Assembly (NCBI GenBank): GCA_036272735.1 | Contig: DATAYF010000310.1 | Location: 1-7,946 of the forward strand | DNA length: 7,946 nucleotides | From: DATAYF01 sp036272735 | GTDB taxonomy: Bacteria; Chloroflexota; Ktedonobacteria; Ktedonobacterales; Ktedonobacteraceae | Direction: 5' to 3' | Shown: one piece after another, positions 5,873 to 7,946 of the stretch | Position numbering within the stretch: the first letter of the stretch is position 1 | Layout of the letters: each line of letters begins with the position of its first letter | The notes under the pieces: generated by a model | Told to the model about the DNA's origin: nothing | What the model saw: the letters and a program-made list of their open reading frames with translations, nothing else | The model's database searches: none | Position numbers and translations under genes: made by a program

Positions 5873-7456
5873 ATGCGAAACAGTACAAAAATCACCACCA
5901 TTGTTGCTTTGCTGCTCGTGCTAGCGCTGGCAACGTTGGATACGACCGTTGTCGCTACTGCTATGCCCAGGATTGTGAGCCAGCTTGGAGGGATAACGCT
6001 CTATTCCTGGGCCTTCTCAGCTTACTTGCTGATCTCTACCGCTGCCATGCCTTTGTATGGCAAGCTGGCCGATCTCTATGGCCGGAAACTAATCTTGCTG
6101 ATGGGAGCGCTGATCTTTCTGATCGGTTCCGCAGCTTGCGGTTCTGCGCAGACGATGGAGCAGTTGGTTTTCTTTCGTGGATTGCAAGGGCTGGGGGCAG
6201 GAGCAATTCAGCCACTTGTCTTGACCATTCTCGCTGATCTGTCTGCCTCTGCGCAAGAGAATGCGAGACTGATCGGAGGCGTGGGAGTGCTGTGGGGCGT
6301 CTCAAGTGTCACGGGTCCATTGCTGGGCGGCTTGATCGTTGATCATCTCTCCTGGTCGTGGATCTTCTACCTCAATCTCCCGATCGGTTTGCCCGCCATG
6401 CTTCTGCTCGCCATTTTTTTCAAAGAGCGTTTTGCGCGCCAGAGACATCACCTGGACTTTTGGGGAACCGTCGTGATTACAGGAGCAATAGTAACGTTTC
6501 TCTTCTTCATACTACAAGGCGGAACCGCCTGGGCCTGGATATCTCTGCCCAGCCTTGCTCTATTGCTTGCTGCAGTCATCCTGGCTATTATCTTTTTCCC
6601 GATTGAGAAACGTGCAGACGAACCCATTCTACCGTTTGAGATCTTCACGCAGCGCACCATTGCCATCTCAAATAGCGGCTGTTTTCTGCTGGGGTGTCTT
6701 CTCTATGGTCTGAGCACCTATATCCCACTCTTTGTCCAGGTAGTGCAGGGTGGAGATGCCACGCTTGCGGGCTTTGTCCTTATTCCGACCCTGTTGAGCT
6801 GGTCCATTATCTCTATGCTGGCCTCGCTGATCTTGAGATACTTTAGCTATCGCTTTGTCGTGCGAACCGGAGCACTCTTCATGGTGATAGGAGGAGCTGC
6901 CACAACAGTGCTTTTCCGCGAGCAGACAAGCTTTGCTGTTCTCGCACTCGCTTTAGTTCCGCTTGGCATCGGTTTTGGTCTGGTCAGCGTCGTGTATACC
7001 CTTGCGGTCCAGCGCACGGCCCGCAAGGAGATCGTAGGCGTGGCAACCGCGTCAACCCAATTTGTAAGGATGATCGGGGGAACAGTAGGCGTTGCCATCA
7101 TGGGGGCGATCTTAAATGGGCAGATGCAGCAACGCTTCACGCCCATTGTAGCCCATTTCTCCTCTTCTGCACATGTGTTACCAGAAGGAACATCGCCGGT
7201 GAATACTCTGCTCACTCCCAGCATACGTGCTATGCTGCCAGCTACATTGTTGGAACAGCTCAGGCAAGCCTTCTCTCAGAGCCTGTTCTGGGTTTTTGTG
7301 ACGATGTTGCTCATGGCCCTGCTCGGTCTCTTGCTCATGCTCTGGTTCCCTGCGGTTTCTTTGGAACCAGTTTCTCCTCAGCCTGAGGAAGAGGGAGAAA
7401 CAGAGCAACGCAGACCTGCACAAGCGAAAACCGTGAAAACCGGAGCGTATCGGTAG
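5873..7456 (+). CDS. DHA2-family MFS multidrug efflux transporter (EmrB/QacA type, 14 TM)
   Basis: This is an integral membrane drug:H+ antiporter of the major facilitator superfamily that would export hydrophobic or cationic compounds; the substrates are unknown. It has 527 residues, the normal DHA2 length. Motif D1 is LDTTVVATAMPRIVSQLG (22-39, with the acidic D23 in TM1). Motif A is GKLADLYGRK (63-72). Motif B is RGLQGLGAGAIQP (102-114). The antiporter motif C, GVSSVTGPLLGGL (142-154), is followed by SWIFYLNLPIG (162-172). About fourteen hydrophobic stretches follow, with a long loop near residues 420-450. A charged Glu/Gln/Arg/Lys tail (about 490-527) lies presumably in the cytoplasm. The start ATG at 5873 has GAGGA seven bases upstream. 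It is divergent from the ECF sigma gene and shares its promoter motif, so it is probably a stress-induced pump. It is intact. Confidence 0.95.
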   Translation: MRNSTKITTIVALLLVLALATLDTTVVATAMPRIVSQLGGITLYSWAFSAYLLISTAAMPLYGKLADLYGRKLILLMGALIFLIGSAACGSAQTMEQLVFFRGLQGLGAGAIQPLVLTILADLSASAQENARLIGGVGVLWGVSSVTGPLLGGLIVDHLSWSWIFYLNLPIGLPAMLLLAIFFKERFARQRHHLDFWGTVVITGAIVTFLFFILQGGTAWAWISLPSLALLLAAVILAIIFFPIEKRADEPILPFEIFTQRTIAISNSGCFLLGCLLYGLSTYIPLFVQVVQGGDATLAGFVLIPTLLSWSIISMLASLILRYFSYRFVVRTGALFMVIGGAATTVLFREQTSFAVLALALVPLGIGFGLVSVVYTLAVQRTARKEIVGVATASTQFVRMIGGTVGVAIMGAILNGQMQQRFTPIVAHFSSSAHVLPEGTSPVNTLLTPSIRAMLPATLLEQLRQAFSQSLFWVFVTMLLMALLGLLLMLWFPAVSLEPVSPQPEEEGETEQRRPAQAKTVKTGAYR

Positions 7457-7465
7457 CCCCGTTCT

Positions 7466-7528
7466 TCAACTTTTGCCTGCAGTCTCGCCGGGTACAATTT
7501 GAAGAGACCACAGGCAAAACGAGATCAT
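7466..7528 (-). CDS. Very short ORF with near-perfect Shine-Dalgarno (20 residues)
   Basis: On the minus strand AAGGAGGT (7540-7533) is followed after AGCT by an ATG at 7528. The frame, MISFCLWSLQIV then PGETAGKS, stops at 7466. It is the best match to a consensus ribosome site in the window and stands alone. The reading frame lies across the two arms of the 7471-7519 hairpin. It has no known family, no clear promoter and no gene downstream in the same direction except the antisense of the transporter. It may be a chance match. Confidence 0.2.
   Translation of the reverse strand: MISFCLWSLQIVPGETAGKS
7471..7519. terminator. Hairpin downstream of the efflux gene, terminator-like without T-run
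   Basis: TTTTGCCTG (7471-7479) pairs perfectly with CAGGCAAAA (7511-7519). After a 2-nt CA/CA internal loop GTCTC (7482-7486) pairs with GAGAC (7504-7508), leaving a 17-nt loop. It lies 14 bp after the transporter stop, where a terminator or 3'-end stabiliser would be expected. No U-tract follows on either strand, so intrinsic termination is not assured. Confidence 0.4.
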
Positions 7529-7767
7529 AGCTACCTCCTTGTTGAGAGTGATTCTGTTCTTTCTCTTCAAGGGGGTATATTTTTATGCCATTCACTACTG
7601 GTCACACCTTGTTGCGCAATTCGTGGGCAAAGTGATACAGTTGGTCAAGCCCTTGCCCTCCTCCTTCTGCAGCGCTTTCCAGATAGCATAGATTGGTAGA
7701 GCTACGTTTCTCTTATGATAAGCGTTTTCAATAGAGGAGAGGAAATAGCTAAAGTCAAGTGTTTTCT

Positions 7768-7826
7768 CCGCCTGCCGGCGGCGCGGCTTCCATCCCCCTG
7801 CATGAATGCAGGGGCCTTCCGCCGCG
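7768..7826 (-). ncRNA. IS200/IS605-like 3'-end hairpin (possible TnpB omega-RNA scaffold)
   Basis: Read on the minus strand, the order is CGCGGC, GGAAGG, CCCCTGCA, loop TTCA, TGCAGGGG, GATGGAA, GCCGCG. This is an 8-bp inner stem and a 6-bp outer stem separated by a purine-rich internal loop. The pattern (GGAAG, C-rich stem, TTCA loop, GGGG, GGAAGCCG) closely resembles the conserved structure at the right end of many IS200/IS605 tnpB elements, which is transcribed as the omega-RNA. A further hairpin CCGCC-GGCA-GGCGG (7781-7768) follows at once. On the minus strand tnpB would lie to the right, beyond the window; no TnpB zinc-finger or RuvC motif is visible in the 120 bases available. It could be an orphan end, a MITE-like relic, or the 3' end of an element outside the window. 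Confidence 0.5.
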
Positions 7827-7827
7827 A

Positions 7828-7946
7828 ATGGTAAAGCTTGATATTCGCACACCGCGCCACGAGGTACACGATGAAATCAAGCCTGTTATCGAATATATGG
7901 AAAGGGAGTCGTCGCATAACCAGGTCGATAACCTCGTGGAAGGGGT
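7828..7946 (+). CDS. Possible 5' part of an unrecognised protein, cut by window edge
   Basis: A plus-strand frame opens with ATG at 7828 and runs to the edge without a stop: MVKLDIRTPRHEVHDEIKPV, then IEYMERESSHNQVDNLVEG. The composition (charged, helix-like, with acidic and basic pairs) looks like protein, and the frame is open further upstream to a stop near 7753. There is no Shine-Dalgarno sequence before the ATG; the hairpin at 7782-7826 ends two bases before it. The same bases form a long inverted repeat (7857-7939), which favours a structured non-coding reading. No family is recognised. Confidence 0.25.
   Translation, partial: MVKLDIRTPRHEVHDEIKPVIEYMERESSHNQVDNLVEG
7857..7939. repeat. 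Bipartite inverted repeat at the right edge
   Basis: The 15-nt TCGATAACCTCGTGG (7925-7939) is complementary to two separate segments to its left. ACCTCGTGG matches CCACGAGGT (7857-7865), and TCGATAAC matches GTTATCGA (7885-7892). The two sets overlap by two bases, so a nearly continuous stem of about 16 bp with a 19-20-nt one-sided bulge and a 32-nt loop can form. It adjoins the IS605-like hairpin and may belong to the same structured RNA or element end. Confidence 0.45.

Larger units (their letters stand above)
7457..7827. other. Intergenic stretch, no confident gene
   Basis: This 370-bp stretch follows the transporter stop. It contains a hairpin (7471-7519), a 20-codon minus frame with a good ribosome site (7466-7528), a short perfect palindrome CTTATGATAAG (7712-7722) and, at its right end, an IS200/IS605-like hairpin. 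Minus-strand open frames of 85-86 codons cross it, but they have no recognisable domain and low-complexity composition. I see no tRNA-like fold. Confidence 0.5.

Noticed and set aside
7595..7852. Minus-strand 85-codon frame with protein-like tail
   Set aside because: It passes through the IS605-like hairpin, lacks a ribosome site and shows no domain. Likely chance.
1..7946. CRISPR array, tRNA or rRNA genes
   Set aside because: No regularly spaced direct repeats, no cloverleaf or CCA end, and no rRNA core sequences were seen on either strand.

Overview
The window looks like an IS-rich stretch of a GC-moderate bacterial chromosome, most plausibly a Ktedonobacter-type Chloroflexota. That assignment is an inference. 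It rests on the crowd of intact and decayed transposases, on two transposase types I associate with Ktedonobacteria, and on base composition a little above 50 % GC. No rRNA, tRNA or other marker gene is present to confirm it.

Left part (1-2397). A partial but unbroken DDE transposase of the IS701/IS4-like, DDE_5 type is read leftward and runs off the left edge; its catalytic D-D-E residues are all visible. Next come an intact 175-residue nitroreductase (minus strand, 1388-1915) and the C-terminal part of an alpha/beta-hydrolase esterase (2035 to about 2397), which has lost its nucleophile half.

Middle (2398-4773). This is an insertion-sequence graveyard, all on the minus strand. An IS3-family element (about 2398-3661) keeps its programmed -1 slippery site and all DDE residues but carries three disabling frameshifts. 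Its left edge abuts the truncated esterase. Its right edge abuts a different truncated transposase (3662-4488) that has two frameshifts of its own. The two flanks come from different genes and show no matching target duplication, so the locus was rearranged and not simply hit once. A 285-bp stretch of broken short frames (4489-4773) follows.

Right-centre (4770-7456). This is the functional core: an ECF sigma factor of the ECF41/SigJ type with a C-terminal SnoaL-like domain (minus) and, divergently, a 14-TM DHA2 (EmrB/QacA-like) drug efflux transporter (plus). Both genes are preceded by the same promoter-like motif, GTCACA-N13-GTGTGTTA, once on each strand. The simplest reading is that the sigma factor activates itself and the divergent pump. 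A 15-codon open frame with a strong Shine-Dalgarno sequence lies directly before the pump, and a dyad lies midway between the two promoters.

Right end (7457-7946). No confident gene is present. There is a 9+5 bp hairpin after the pump, a two-tier hairpin resembling the 3' end/omega-RNA scaffold of IS200/IS605 TnpB elements, and a further long-range inverted repeat, so the edge is probably a structured mobile-element end. An open plus frame (7828 to the edge) is an alternative reading of the same bases.
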